NCBI RefSeq assembly: GCF_001306455.1
Contig: NZ_LGTQ01000005.1
Location: forward strand, 186,001 to 250,000
Origin: Jiulongibacter sediminis
GTDB lineage: Bacteria > Bacteroidota > Bacteroidia > Cytophagales > Spirosomataceae
Reading direction: 5' to 3'
DNA: 64,000 bases
Within the stretch, counting starts at the first letter, position 1. Each line of letters opens with the position of its first letter. This document shows, piece after piece, positions 24,619 to 34,234 of this stretch. The position numbers and the translations under genes were made by a program. The notes under the pieces are model-generated. The model saw only the letters and a list, made by a program, of their open reading frames with translations, was not told the DNA's origin and made no database searches.

Positions 24619-27600
24619 ATGAAAACGAAAAGAAATGACCCCTGTCCATGCGGCTCTGGTAAGAAATTTAAAAAATGTTGCATTGATAAGGTGACACAGG
24701 AAAAATCACCTAGCAATCATTTTGACAATTACGATCCTGTTTCAGTACTTACTGGGATGGCTGCAATAACTCTTGTTCCACAAAATCAGGATAAAATTGT
24801 TAGAGTTGAAGGAGCTATGAATGATGCTTTGAAAGATCGTAAACGTGGTTCAAAACAGATTTTCGCTACGGAAATCTCAAAAATACTAAAGGGTCACTAT
24901 CCTTTAAACTCCAAGGAGGATCCAGCTGAAAACTGTTTTATCGACTTGATTACTTTTTATGGTGGTGATTATTTAATCTTTCCAGGTATAACAGAATATG
25001 GAAGCTTTGTGCTGCAACAAGTATTGCAGGTAATTTTCCTAGGTCAAGATTTTGACGATTTTCCAGAGTTCAAAGACTTTGTTTCTAAGGTGACTCAATT
25101 TATACTGGAATGTTCTAATGAGATTGCAAGGCAAAACGGAATTGCGAGATATGAGTTTATTCAATCAGATTCAACAGAATTGATAGTCCCGGATAATGAC
25201 TCCCTGAATAAAACTCGGGATTATCTAAAACTCTCAAACTTAAACCTTCCATCCTTTAGTAATACCTCGCCCATTATTCCAGAAATTCTAGACCGATTTA
25301 GCTTTAGTTTAGATGAGAAGAATCAAGAAAACATTTTTGTTGATAGACCTTTCATTGAAATTGAAGGCGAGTATTATTTAATCTCTCCGACGAACTTAAG
25401 CTACTCTCTGACAAATTATATATGGAAATATGCAGATGAATTTGGCCTTAATCATAGGCTCTTAAAACTCTATAATTTACACTGTTGGAGGGATGTTCAA
25501 AAAGCATTGAGAAAGATGGGGTTTCTCAAAGGAGATGCCCGAGGTGTAAATATTGGAGATGATCAACTGGCAAGTTTCTTTCAATTTGATAGTGACAAGT
25601 TCGCTTATATTTATCTTGAAACTGAAGGAAACAATAAAGTTGAACACATAGCCAAATTTCGGGGAAAACTATCAACAAAAGATAATACTGAACAACTTAA
25701 GATATTTGAAATCGCCATAATTCCAGTATATGGCCAAGATAAGTTTAATCTCATTGAGAAAAGTGAAGCTGATATTCAACTGAGTATTCCATTACCTGAA
25801 CTACTTATTCTAAATTCTTTGAAGCTGGCAGACGCTCTTGACTTATGGAAATTTGCGAGTTTGAAAATGTCAATGCTTTTAAATGGTTTTATGTTTAATT
25901 CAGTCTCTTTTCTAGACGAGTACAAAACATATGTGGATAACGATCACAGTTTCTATTCCGGTGACTATCCAATCAATGGATTGATCATTGCTCCTGGTAC
26001 CGCAGTGGACTGGCGAATTAATTACAGGCAGTTAAAAGATGAACATTCTGAATATTACAATCTTGATGGGAAGATAGTAATCGTAAATGTTCGAAGAAAG
26101 AATAGATCTGAGAAGGTATACTTTGCACTTGGCTTTAAATATCTACTACTAGTACCAAATTTTAACCAACCTGTGTGGGTACAAGCTGAGGATAAAACTT
26201 ATCCAAAAGAAGTCAGCTCAATTGCCCACGGTTTAACTGATACGATAGCATTTTGGTTAACTGAATTGGCTCCTTTCCTATCTGAAAAACTAGCGTTAAT
26301 AGAAGATAGACCATTAAACTTCTTCTTCAAAGTTGAAGATTGGAAGCTATTTATAGGAGATATTGAAAAAATAAGTAGAGATGAGCTAGCGGCTAAAGAT
26401 TTTAAACCAAGCGTTACCGAAGATTCAGTTACATTAACAATTCCTTTCCAATTCGTCCACTATGCTTACGGACCTGATAATTTAGGAGAAGCAAAATTGG
26501 TCGAGGTACTATTAGTCTCAATAATTAAATTGATGAGTATAAATGGAAATGATGTTAAACTCGATATCACTTCAATTGTTCGTAAAGTAGCTCCTCCAGG
26601 ACAAAAGAAAATATTCACTACTTCATTTGGGAGTGAGAATTTATTAAGAGATCCAACAAATGTTACTGGTTTAAGGTTATTACAGAGTTTTGACATTAAT
26701 AACATTTTAGACAAGCTTACTGATCTATTGGGTGAAAATTGCCCTCCAATTGGAGAAATTGAAAACAAAAATGAAAAACTAAGTCTTTTAAATAATGTAG
26801 TTCAAACAGCTCTTTTACCCTTGTTAAGAGAGCGAATTAAGGTTTTTGACTATAGCGTTTTGCTAAGAAAACTAATTCGGTTCAACGAGGCTGTTCTTTT
26901 AAGGAGAAATCAAATTGCCTTTGAGATACCCACGAAATTAGCATGTGGTTTCATGGATTCGGAATCTGAGAAGGAGCTGGAAGAGTTATTAGGGAACATT
27001 GACAAAACGGCAATTGCTCTTAGGTGTCTGATTGAGCATTTGGCTGCGGAGCCTCATTCAGGATATCGAAACCCTTCGATGACCGACATAGATGAATTGA
27101 TCGCTATTATGAATCAAATTACTGAATGGTCGTCATTATTAGATCAGGTTCATTTCGACTTTTACAAGGAAAATATTGGCATACTTCCTTCAAAACGAAT
27201 AGGAACTAGTAAAGAATTCCAAAAGCTAACTTTGCAATATAGAAAGATAAAGTCTCAAGAGAGAGTCAATGATGCATTGGATAATTTTCAACATTCTTTT
27301 CCAATGTTTCAAAATACTAAAAGTAATCCTCTTCCCAATGGGTTGGATTTAGCTTTTGAATACGATTATAACATATCCTTTACAAAACTATGCCTAATAA
27401 TTGATGGATTTGTCGAAATCGGTTTAGCTCAAAATTCTGGTTATTGCGAATTTGACAAAACCGATTTGTATGAAAATTTGAAGAAACATGATTCAGCAAT
27501 TTCTGAAAACGAAATCAATTTTGCTTTAGAATATTTGAGCTTAACTCAAAGGGGGACTGTCGACCGACTTCCAAAAGATCATAAGTTCTATGATATTATG

Positions 27601-28296
27601 CCTTGGAGATTTAATAGGCGACTTTCATTACTAAGAAAGCCGTTGATTCAAGTTGAAAATCCTGTTAACTCGGATGTAACTTTTTTCTGGGGAACCAAGC
27701 AATTGCTGACTAGCCGACTTTATTATCAAGAACAGTTCGAAACAAATAGATTTCGAACCATTACAAACGGGAAAATGAGCAAATACTTAGGCAAATTAGT
27801 GAAACAAAGGGATAAAAGGTTATTAAAAAATATAACTAGTATACTTAATCAAAAGCAACATTTAATAATTGATACAGAAGTTCCAATTGATGAACATTCA
27901 CCTCTATATTCAAAAATTACTAAAGGCGACATTGACGTACTAGTCATTGATAATCAAAATAAAGTGATTTTAAGTTTGGAGTGTAAAAGCATCGCAGAGT
28001 CAAGAAACATTATGGAAATGGTCGGCGAGTACAATAAGTTTTATGATGGAGATCACTACATAGAAAAGCATCTCAAAAGAGATACCTGGATAAAGGAAAA
28101 TCTAAAAACAATTGGAGATAACTACAAAGTTGATCTTGAAGGTTATTCTGTTCAGTCCATAATGATTACAAGTGAACAGATGTTCACTCCAATACTAAAA
28201 GGGAATCAAATAGAAATTCCGTTTTGTACTCTACTTGATATTAAGAACCGAGGTTACTCTGTGCTTTTGGAAATAGCAAATAAAGTAATCCATTAA
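24619..28296 (+). CDS. Large SEC-C and PD-(D/E)XK nuclease-like protein
   Basis: 1225 residues, cytoplasmic (no signal or membrane segment). Residues 6-20 are a SEC-C zinc motif (DPCPCGSGKKFKKCC). Near the C-terminus GDIDVLVIDNQ is followed by ILSLECKSI: Asp1106, Glu1121 and Lys1123 make the D-x14-E-x-K core of the PD-(D/E)XK nuclease fold, preceded by a helical region with Glu (DTEVPIDE). The 1,000 residues between are not recognised; they are rich in Asn, Lys, Ile and Leu. The gene is visibly more A+T-rich than its neighbours, lies alone, and is bordered by repeats, all suggesting horizontal acquisition. A nucleic-acid defence function is plausible but not shown. Confidence 0.75.
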   Translation: MKTKRNDPCPCGSGKKFKKCCIDKVTQEKSPSNHFDNYDPVSVLTGMAAITLVPQNQDKIVRVEGAMNDALKDRKRGSKQIFATEISKILKGHYPLNSKEDPAENCFIDLITFYGGDYLIFPGITEYGSFVLQQVLQVIFLGQDFDDFPEFKDFVSKVTQFILECSNEIARQNGIARYEFIQSDSTELIVPDNDSLNKTRDYLKLSNLNLPSFSNTSPIIPEILDRFSFSLDEKNQENIFVDRPFIEIEGEYYLISPTNLSYSLTNYIWKYADEFGLNHRLLKLYNLHCWRDVQKALRKMGFLKGDARGVNIGDDQLASFFQFDSDKFAYIYLETEGNNKVEHIAKFRGKLSTKDNTEQLKIFEIAIIPVYGQDKFNLIEKSEADIQLSIPLPELLILNSLKLADALDLWKFASLKMSMLLNGFMFNSVSFLDEYKTYVDNDHSFYSGDYPINGLIIAPGTAVDWRINYRQLKDEHSEYYNLDGKIVIVNVRRKNRSEKVYFALGFKYLLLVPNFNQPVWVQAEDKTYPKEVSSIAHGLTDTIAFWLTELAPFLSEKLALIEDRPLNFFFKVEDWKLFIGDIEKISRDELAAKDFKPSVTEDSVTLTIPFQFVHYAYGPDNLGEAKLVEVLLVSIIKLMSINGNDVKLDITSIVRKVAPPGQKKIFTTSFGSENLLRDPTNVTGLRLLQSFDINNILDKLTDLLGENCPPIGEIENKNEKLSLLNNVVQTALLPLLRERIKVFDYSVLLRKLIRFNEAVLLRRNQIAFEIPTKLACGFMDSESEKELEELLGNIDKTAIALRCLIEHLAAEPHSGYRNPSMTDIDELIAIMNQITEWSSLLDQVHFDFYKENIGILPSKRIGTSKEFQKLTLQYRKIKSQERVNDALDNFQHSFPMFQNTKSNPLPNGLDLAFEYDYNISFTKLCLIIDGFVEIGLAQNSGYCEFDKTDLYENLKKHDSAISENEINFALEYLSLTQRGTVDRLPKDHKFYDIMPWRFNRRLSLLRKPLIQVENPVNSDVTFFWGTKQLLTSRLYYQEQFETNRFRTITNGKMSKYLGKLVKQRDKRLLKNITSILNQKQHLIIDTEVPIDEHSPLYSKITKGDIDVLVIDNQNKVILSLECKSIAESRNIMEMVGEYNKFYDGDHYIEKHLKRDTWIKENLKTIGDNYKVDLEGYSVQSIMITSEQMFTPILKGNQIEIPFCTLLDIKNRGYSVLLEIANKVIH

Positions 28297-28409
28297 GAAG
28301 CTCAATTTACATATTGTTACTCTTGCCCATCAATGTCCCTTCTCTACAAGGATTGACCCACAAAGTCCCCGCGTCTTTGGCGGTTATACAAATATCAGCA
28401 ACCCAAAAC

Positions 28410-30677
28410 TCACCACTTCATCGGCATCTCATAAATCCGTTTACCTGTGGCGGCATAGATGGCATTGGCCAGGGCCGGGGCGAAAGGCGGTACCGGTGGC
28501 TCACCTACCCCGGTGGGTTTGGCGGTGCTTTCCATGATGTGTACGTGAATGTTTTTCGGGGATTCCGGCATGCGGATGATTTCGTAGCCGTCGAAATTAT
28601 TCTGTACTACACGGCCTTCCTTAAACGTAATGGCACTTTTCAGAGCAAAACTGGCCGCAAACTGTGCCCCACCTTCAAACTGCGATTTAATACGGTCGGT
28701 ATTGACACCTGTGCCGCAATCCAAAGCATAATAGACATTCGGAATCTCCACGCTACTTCCATTCACTTTGACCTCAACGATGCAGGCCACATAAGTCAGG
28801 AAGCTTTTGTGAGCGGCAAAACCCAGAGCTGAGCCGGAAGGCAGTTTTCGGCCCCAATTGGCGTCTTCCGCTACTTTTTTGATCACCGCTTTCATACGGG
28901 CTGTTTCCCAGGGGTAATCTTCAATGCTTTCGCCGTAGTTAGGATAACCGCCGTCGGTGATTTCTTCCGCAAAGGTCAGATTCTGGTCTTCGCCTAAAAG
29001 GTCCAGAATGTTTTGCACAGGATCCATTCCTCTGGCTTCAGCGACTTCATCCAGCATAGTGCAGATGGCATAGGCCTGAGGGATATTCCGTACCGAACGC
29101 AGCCAACCGACCCGCAGGTGCGATTTGGCATCATGCGTTTCTATCTGAATGGCCGGTACCTGATAAGCGAAATCAATGGCTCCCAACATCATTTCACCTA
29201 CACTTGGCTGTAGTACGGAAGTATCGGTAGTTGCCGAAATGGAAGGGTAGGCAATATGATGATTCCAGCCGGAAAGCTTGTTTTGGCTGTCAATGGTTGC
29301 CACCACCCGCTGCACACTCAAGGCGTGGAAATAATCATGATGAATATCGTCTTCACGGGTCCAGGTGACTTTGACCGGGTAACCGGATTCCTTGGCCAAC
29401 AGAGCGGCTTCCACAATGAAATCGGGTTTTGATTTACGGCCAAAACCACCGCCTAATAGGGTGACATGGATGGTGATATTGCCTTTTTCCATACCCAATT
29501 CTTCTGCCAAAACATCTCTGGCTCCCTGAGGATTTTGGGTGGGTGCCCATACTTCACATTTGCCGTCTTTCACTACAGCGAGTGCCGCCGGTGGCTCCAT
29601 GGTGGCGTGGGCCAAATGCGGGGCTACATAAGTATGTTCTATTACTTTTTTGGCTGAGGCTTTGGCCTGAGTAAAATTACCTCTGACGCGGCGGTCTGTT
29701 CCTTTCTTTTTAACGGATTCCTTTAATTCTGCTATTTGTTGATCAGAGTCGTATGTGGCATTGGGGCCTAAGTCCCATTCCACTTCCAGGGCTTCGCGAC
29801 CTTTTATGGCCGCCCATGTATTTTCAGCGATAACGGCCACGCCACTAAGCGGTTTGCTCAATGTGGCCGGCAAACCGGGCCCTTTAATTTCAATCACCTC
29901 CAGAACCCCTGGAATAGCTTTCGCTTTTTCGGCATCAAAAGAAACTACCGAGCCACCAACTACGGGGCAACGCTTCACAACTGCGATTTTCATTCCTTCC
30001 ACTGCGGCGTCAATACCATACACGGCCTTACCCGAGGCGATGTTATGACCGTCAACAATTGGTGTCGCTTTACCGATCAGCTCAAAATCTTCTACTGCTT
30101 TGAGTTGAATTTCAGAGGCTTCAGGAACTTCCAATTTTGAGGCATCTTCTACCAGTTCGCCAAAGCTTATGGATTTGCCACTGGCGGTGTGTAAAACCTC
30201 ACTTTTTGCCGTGCTGCATTCGTCTTCGTTGACCTTCCATTTGGCGGCTGCTGCACGCACCAGCATTTGTCTGGCTGTAGCACCGGCTTCGCGGAAAGGT
30301 TTATAAAACATACGAATAGAGTACGAACCGTCCGTGTTTTGATCTCCGTATTTTTCGTCCGCCAAAGCCTGTTCGATATTCACTTTCTCCCAGTCGGCTC
30401 CTAATTCATCCGCTAAAACGAGTGGGAGGGAGGTTCTGATTCCCTGACCCATTTCGGTACGGTGGGCCATGATAGTGACTATGCCGTCGGTACCTATTGT
30501 GAGATAGACGTTGGGCTCAAATAAGGCCGTTTTGGCTCCTTTGGAATCGCAGCTCCAGAAACTAACTCCCAGAGCCAGTCCGCCTGAAAGTAAACTTCCG
30601 GCTTTGAGGAAATCCCGGCGGCTGGGCTTAAAAACATCGGCTTTTATCTCCTGAATATTATCTTTTGCGTATTTCAT
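28410..30677 (-). CDS. Molybdopterin-binding subunit of a xanthine dehydrogenase-family hydroxylase (IorB-like)
   Basis: Large subunit of an aldehyde/isoquinoline-type molybdenum hydroxylase, 755 residues from ATG 30677 (a GTG at 30704 would add nine residues and overlap the small-subunit gene). The N-terminus has a Tat motif (SRRDFLKAG), so the complex is exported folded. Cofactor-binding segments include MAHRTEMGQGIRTSLP, TLLGGGFGRKSKPDF and the closing GVGEPPVPPFAPALANAI, whose Glu is the catalytic base of the family. Split MoCo domains are arranged as in IorB. Substrate unknown. No XdhC-type chaperone is nearby. Confidence 0.9.
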   Translation of the reverse strand: MKYAKDNIQEIKADVFKPSRRDFLKAGSLLSGGLALGVSFWSCDSKGAKTALFEPNVYLTIGTDGIVTIMAHRTEMGQGIRTSLPLVLADELGADWEKVNIEQALADEKYGDQNTDGSYSIRMFYKPFREAGATARQMLVRAAAAKWKVNEDECSTAKSEVLHTASGKSISFGELVEDASKLEVPEASEIQLKAVEDFELIGKATPIVDGHNIASGKAVYGIDAAVEGMKIAVVKRCPVVGGSVVSFDAEKAKAIPGVLEVIEIKGPGLPATLSKPLSGVAVIAENTWAAIKGREALEVEWDLGPNATYDSDQQIAELKESVKKKGTDRRVRGNFTQAKASAKKVIEHTYVAPHLAHATMEPPAALAVVKDGKCEVWAPTQNPQGARDVLAEELGMEKGNITIHVTLLGGGFGRKSKPDFIVEAALLAKESGYPVKVTWTREDDIHHDYFHALSVQRVVATIDSQNKLSGWNHHIAYPSISATTDTSVLQPSVGEMMLGAIDFAYQVPAIQIETHDAKSHLRVGWLRSVRNIPQAYAICTMLDEVAEARGMDPVQNILDLLGEDQNLTFAEEITDGGYPNYGESIEDYPWETARMKAVIKKVAEDANWGRKLPSGSALGFAAHKSFLTYVACIVEVKVNGSSVEIPNVYYALDCGTGVNTDRIKSQFEGGAQFAASFALKSAITFKEGRVVQNNFDGYEIIRMPESPKNIHVHIMESTAKPTGVGEPPVPPFAPALANAIYAATGKRIYEMPMKW

Positions 30678-30687
30678 GGGTTGAAGA

Positions 30688-31143
30688 TTAATCGTTGGAT
30701 ACACTTAAAATGGCAGATTTGATACGGGTATAGGTGCCGCATCGGCAAAGGTTACCCTGCATGGCTTTTTCCACTTCTGTTTCTGAAGGTTTCGGATTTT
30801 GTTTCAGCAGGGCTGCTGCGTTCATGATCTGGCCGGTCTGGCAATAACCGCATTGCGGTACTCCATGTTCCTGCCAGGCCTTTTGCAAGGGATGGTCCCC
30901 GTTTTCGGAAAGACCTTCTATGGTGGTGATTGCCTGACTTCCAACGGCGGAAACAGGAAAACTACAAGAGCGAATAGCAGCACCTTCCAAATGGACTGTG
31001 CAGGCTCCGCAGAGGCCAGCTCCGCAGCCAAATTTAGTGCCTCTTAATTCAAGAAGGTCTCTCAGTACCCAAAGTAAGGGCATGTCTTCCGGGGCATTGG
31101 TTGTATAAGACTTGCCGTTGATCTTTAATGTATATTCAGCCAT
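30688..31143 (-). CDS. [2Fe-2S] subunit of a molybdenum hydroxylase (IorA-like)
   Basis: 151 residues from ATG 31143, which gives the usual [13 protein letters not shown] start. Two iron-sulfur clusters are encoded: a plant-type ferredoxin site ([15 protein letters not shown] with a further Cys in RSCSFP) and the C-terminal four-helix site ([10 protein letters not shown] ... NLCRCGTY). It passes electrons from the molybdenum subunit encoded 10 bases downstream. There is no own signal peptide, so it would be carried out by the Tat signal of its partner. No FAD subunit or cytochrome is adjacent; the electron acceptor is open. Confidence 0.93.
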   Translation of the reverse strand: MAEYTLKINGKSYTTNAPEDMPLLWVLRDLLELRGTKFGCGAGLCGACTVHLEGAAIRSCSFPVSAVGSQAITTIEGLSENGDHPLQKAWQEHGVPQCGYCQTGQIMNAAALLKQNPKPSETEVEKAMQGNLCRCGTYTRIKSAILSVSND

Positions 31144-31255
31144 TGACAATGAAATTTGAATAACGAATTTAGGGAAAATAGTCCTGAAATTGATTTCGGT
31201 AGGAGAAACTACTTTTCTGTTGATTTCAAGGTTCAATTGTACACGATTCGCTATG

Positions 31256-31300
31256 CTTAAAGAAAATGACCACCTCTTCGGTTCTGAAAAAGAGGTGGTC
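31256..31300 (-). terminator. Terminator of the Gfo/Idh operon
   Basis: GACCACCTCTT (31268-31278) pairs perfectly with AAGAGGTGGTC (31290-31300). Read on the minus strand it is followed by a T-rich run, 32 bases after the oxidoreductase stop. Confidence 0.8.
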
Positions 31301-31331
31301 AGCTCAAAAGGTTATTCGTATACGATGTTGA

Positions 31332-32732
31332 TTACACCAACTTCATCTTCACCGGATCCCAGTTTATGATCTCTTTAGTAAAGTAACTCTCATTACAAGC
31401 CAAAGCAGGGGCTGCTGCTCTGAAACCGAACTCGGCATCTTCTGTGACAGGCTTACCATCTCTGATAGCATCAAAGAAATTGGTAAAGTGATCTAAATGA
31501 TCGCTGTAACCTTGAGGAGCCTTGAAAACGATATCTTCCTTTGTTGGTCTTTTCCGTTGGGCGGTAGTCCATTTCGCGTCGTATTCCTTCTGCATTTTCT
31601 CCCGCATGTCTTTTGAGAAAGTAAACAGTGAATCATAGCCACCGAAACCAGGAGCTTCAGGCATCAGGCTGTGTTTCACCGTAATGTCATTTCCGATCAC
31701 GTCAATGGTTCCTTCAGAACCCACCAGTCGAATCACTTCCTGACCACCTGTACCGCTGATGAAGTTCACCTGGAGTGTCAACTGATAAGCTTGGTGTTCA
31801 GGGCTGTCCGGATATTGCATCACACCAGACATCACATCAGGTAGGTTTCGACCGTCTTTCCAATAACTGAATTGACCGGTACTGTAAATGCTTTCAGGTC
31901 CTTTAGAACCTGTAATTAAATGCGAACCACTGAGGAGATGAATGAAAAGATCGCCGGCTACTCCGGTACCTACTTCTTTGAAAGCTCTCCACCAGAAGAA
32001 TTTTTTGGCGTCAAAGGCCATCCTCTCTGTAGCCTCTATGAACATATCCCAGTTGGTGGTCAAAGCACTGGCGTCATCCGGGATGGTATATTCCCAGGCA
32101 CCAATGGAGCTTTGACGGTCATAAACCGCATTTACCATATTGAGGTCACCAATCTCTCCGGCGGCTAAAAGTTCTTTTGCCTTAGCATAGCCAATACTAC
32201 TCACCCGCTGACTACCTACCTGAAAAACCTTACCTGATTTTTTGGCGGCTTCCATCACCGGATAACCCTCTTCAATTTTATACACCATTGGCTTCTCGCA
32301 GTACACGTGTTTGCCTTTGGCCAAAGCGTCAATGGCGATTCTGGCATGCCAAACGTCTGTGGTACAAATGAGAACAGCGTCAATATCTGGCCTGTCCAGT
32401 AGGTCTTTATAGTTTGTAGTTACAAACAAGTCATTGCCATGTTCTTCCTTTGCATTTTGAATACGACCGGTATACAAATCACAAATGCCGGCCAGTTCAA
32501 CTCCAGGAACTCTGAGAGCGGTTCTCAGGTCAAAGTGCCCCTGAACGCCATAACCTATGACACCGATTCTAACGGTATCGTTTGAACTGAAACCTTTTTC
32601 GTAGCGAAGAATTCTTTCTTCTGCTTTGGCTTGATTTGCGAATGAACTTAACGGAGAAGCGGCTGCCACCAGACTTGTGGCACCAATCTGCTGTAAAAAC
32701 TTACGTCTTGAATTCGAGTTATTATTTTTCAT
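31332..32732 (-). CDS. Exported Gfo/Idh/MocA-family oxidoreductase
   Basis: 466 residues. Tat signal at the N-terminus (SRRKFLQQIGATSLVAAASPLSSFA). A Rossmann domain follows with VRIGVIGYGVQGHFDLR, then the conserved EKPM motif (HVYCEKPMVYKIEEG) and a C-terminal alpha/beta domain. Tat-exported members are abundant in Bacteroidota and Planctomycetota and usually act on sugars or cyclitols with tightly held NAD(P). Substrate unknown. It lies 27 bases behind the NTF2-TolB gene and ends at a strong terminator. Confidence 0.9.
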   Translation of the reverse strand: MKNNNSNSRRKFLQQIGATSLVAAASPLSSFANQAKAEERILRYEKGFSSNDTVRIGVIGYGVQGHFDLRTALRVPGVELAGICDLYTGRIQNAKEEHGNDLFVTTNYKDLLDRPDIDAVLICTTDVWHARIAIDALAKGKHVYCEKPMVYKIEEGYPVMEAAKKSGKVFQVGSQRVSSIGYAKAKELLAAGEIGDLNMVNAVYDRQSSIGAWEYTIPDDASALTTNWDMFIEATERMAFDAKKFFWWRAFKEVGTGVAGDLFIHLLSGSHLITGSKGPESIYSTGQFSYWKDGRNLPDVMSGVMQYPDSPEHQAYQLTLQVNFISGTGGQEVIRLVGSEGTIDVIGNDITVKHSLMPEAPGFGGYDSLFTFSKDMREKMQKEYDAKWTTAQRKRPTKEDIVFKAPQGYSDHLDHFTNFFDAIRDGKPVTEDAEFGFRAAAPALACNESYFTKEIINWDPVKMKLV

Positions 32733-32759
32733 TATGATTATAAAATTCAGGTTGAACTA

Positions 32760-34055
32760 TTAATTAATGGAGTAGCTCACAAAAGCTACTTTCTTGCTGT
32801 CAGCACTCCAGGATGGAACATTAAACGTTCCCTGGCCACCGTAAAATACAGGAGTTAAATCAGTGATTACTTTTGACTCAAGATTCATCAAACGGAGCTT
32901 GACTTGTTTCCCAAACGGGTGCGACTGTTTTTCATCGGATACATAAGCAATGTAGGCAATCCACTTTCCATCCGGTGATGGGTGTGGAAACCAGTTGGAG
33001 TTTTCGTCGTTCGTTAATTGTATTGGGTCAGAACCATCGGCATTCATACGCCAGATTTGCATGTGGCCTGTTCTGTACGAATGGAAATAAATGTATTTTC
33101 CATCCGGAGAATAATCAGGACCATCATCCAGGCCTTCTGTATCTGTCAATCTTTTTTCCTGGCCTCCATCTATGCTGATGGAATAGACATCGTAGTTTCC
33201 GTTTCGCTCACCGCAATAGGCCAGCGTTTTGCTGTCGGGGGTCCAGCCATGCCAGAAAGACATGACCTCTGAAGTGACCTGTTTGGGTACACCTCCATTG
33301 ATTGGCATCACATAGACCTTAGATTTGTAAGGCTTTGGTGATGGATCATTTCTGTCCACATTGCTGATGGCCAGCCATTTCAGATCTGGTGAAATACCGT
33401 GGTCGTTATTATTATAAATGGCGAAATCTGAATTGATAACACTTACATCTTTTGTCTTCAGGTCAAATTTGTAAAGCTTACCATAGCTATTCAGAATCAG
33501 GTAATTATCCGGGTGCCAGTTAGGAGCTTCAAAGTGTTTACCCACGGAATATATTGTTTCAACATGCCCATCCGTAATATCCACGGTGTGGAAGTAGTTG
33601 GTGGTATCTTTTTTAGGTTCAGGGCGATTATAAAAGTGTGCCGAACGACCAACTATTTTCCATTCACCACCGATTTTTTCTATCAACTGAACCTCACGAG
33701 AAAGTGTTTCTTTCCCTTCTTTGCTGATAGAAACCTCGTCATGACTTACCCAGGCCGTATTGCCACTGAAGCTCATATCGTGATTTGAATGCACTGAAAA
33801 ACCACCATTTCCCATGATATTGGCAGGTGGATTCTGCATAAAAGAAGAGGGGATGATACTTGTTGTTCCGTCCGCTGAAGTATTGATAATTCGACCCTTT
33901 GGTCTGGCTGCCCAGCAGTCTTTAAAGGCTTGAACGTCCCCTTTTCTCCAGGCTGTTCCTTCTTTTTCCAATAAATGAATAATAGCCAATGAGTCCTGGC
34001 TAAAGGCGACCTGGTTGAAGAATAACAGCAGGCCAAAGGCGAGTAATTTTTTCAC
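32760..34055 (-). CDS. Exported NTF2-like / TolB beta-propeller fusion protein
   Basis: 431 residues from GTG 34055 (MKKLLAFGLLLFFNQVAFSQ signal peptide); a TTG at 34064 is the alternative start. Residues about 22-140 look like a SnoaL/DUF4440-type NTF2 domain (EKEGTAWRKGDVQAFKDCWA, WKIVGRSAHFY). Residues about 150-431 are PD40/TolB blades (APNWHPDNYLILNS, GISPDLKWLAIS, DYSPDGKYIYF, HPSPDGKWIAYIAYV, SWSADSKKVAFVS). No catalytic site is recognised. Cotranscribed with the Gfo/Idh oxidoreductase and divergent from the Nudix regulator. Confidence 0.8.
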   Translation of the reverse strand: MKKLLAFGLLLFFNQVAFSQDSLAIIHLLEKEGTAWRKGDVQAFKDCWAARPKGRIINTSADGTTSIIPSSFMQNPPANIMGNGGFSVHSNHDMSFSGNTAWVSHDEVSISKEGKETLSREVQLIEKIGGEWKIVGRSAHFYNRPEPKKDTTNYFHTVDITDGHVETIYSVGKHFEAPNWHPDNYLILNSYGKLYKFDLKTKDVSVINSDFAIYNNNDHGISPDLKWLAISNVDRNDPSPKPYKSKVYVMPINGGVPKQVTSEVMSFWHGWTPDSKTLAYCGERNGNYDVYSISIDGGQEKRLTDTEGLDDGPDYSPDGKYIYFHSYRTGHMQIWRMNADGSDPIQLTNDENSNWFPHPSPDGKWIAYIAYVSDEKQSHPFGKQVKLRLMNLESKVITDLTPVFYGGQGTFNVPSWSADSKKVAFVSYSIN

Positions 34056-34106
34056 AATAGTCAAAAGGTTTAATTTTTATTTCCGCACAAATGAAAGCAG
34101 AATATC

Positions 34107-34129
34107 TATTATCTCAAAAAAAGATAATA
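34107..34129. promoter_or_regulatory. Palindromic operator candidate in the divergent intergenic region
   Basis: TATTATCT and AGATAATA form a perfect 8-bp dyad separated by CAAAAAA. It lies between the NTF2-TolB gene and the Nudix-type regulator, where an NrtR/AraR protein would be expected to bind a palindrome of about 21-23 bp. Confidence 0.5.
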
Positions 34130-34196
34130 AAATATTTTTAAACTTAATATTGATATAGTGCAAACATGGCAATTTTAAAATTCCATTTGCAAATCC

Positions 34197-34204
34197 TAAG
34201 TTTG
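34197..34204 (+). promoter_or_regulatory. -7 box of the Nudix-type regulator gene
   Basis: TAAGTTTG matches TAnnTTTG exactly and would place the transcript start about 25 bases before the ATG at 34235. No clear -33 element is seen. Confidence 0.5.
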
Positions 34205-34234
34205 CGGCTGTTATAAAAGGTATTTTTCATTTGT

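Noticed and set aside
28314..28832. 172-residue plus-strand open frame
   Set aside because: Mostly antisense to the end of the molybdopterin subunit gene and shows no domain.
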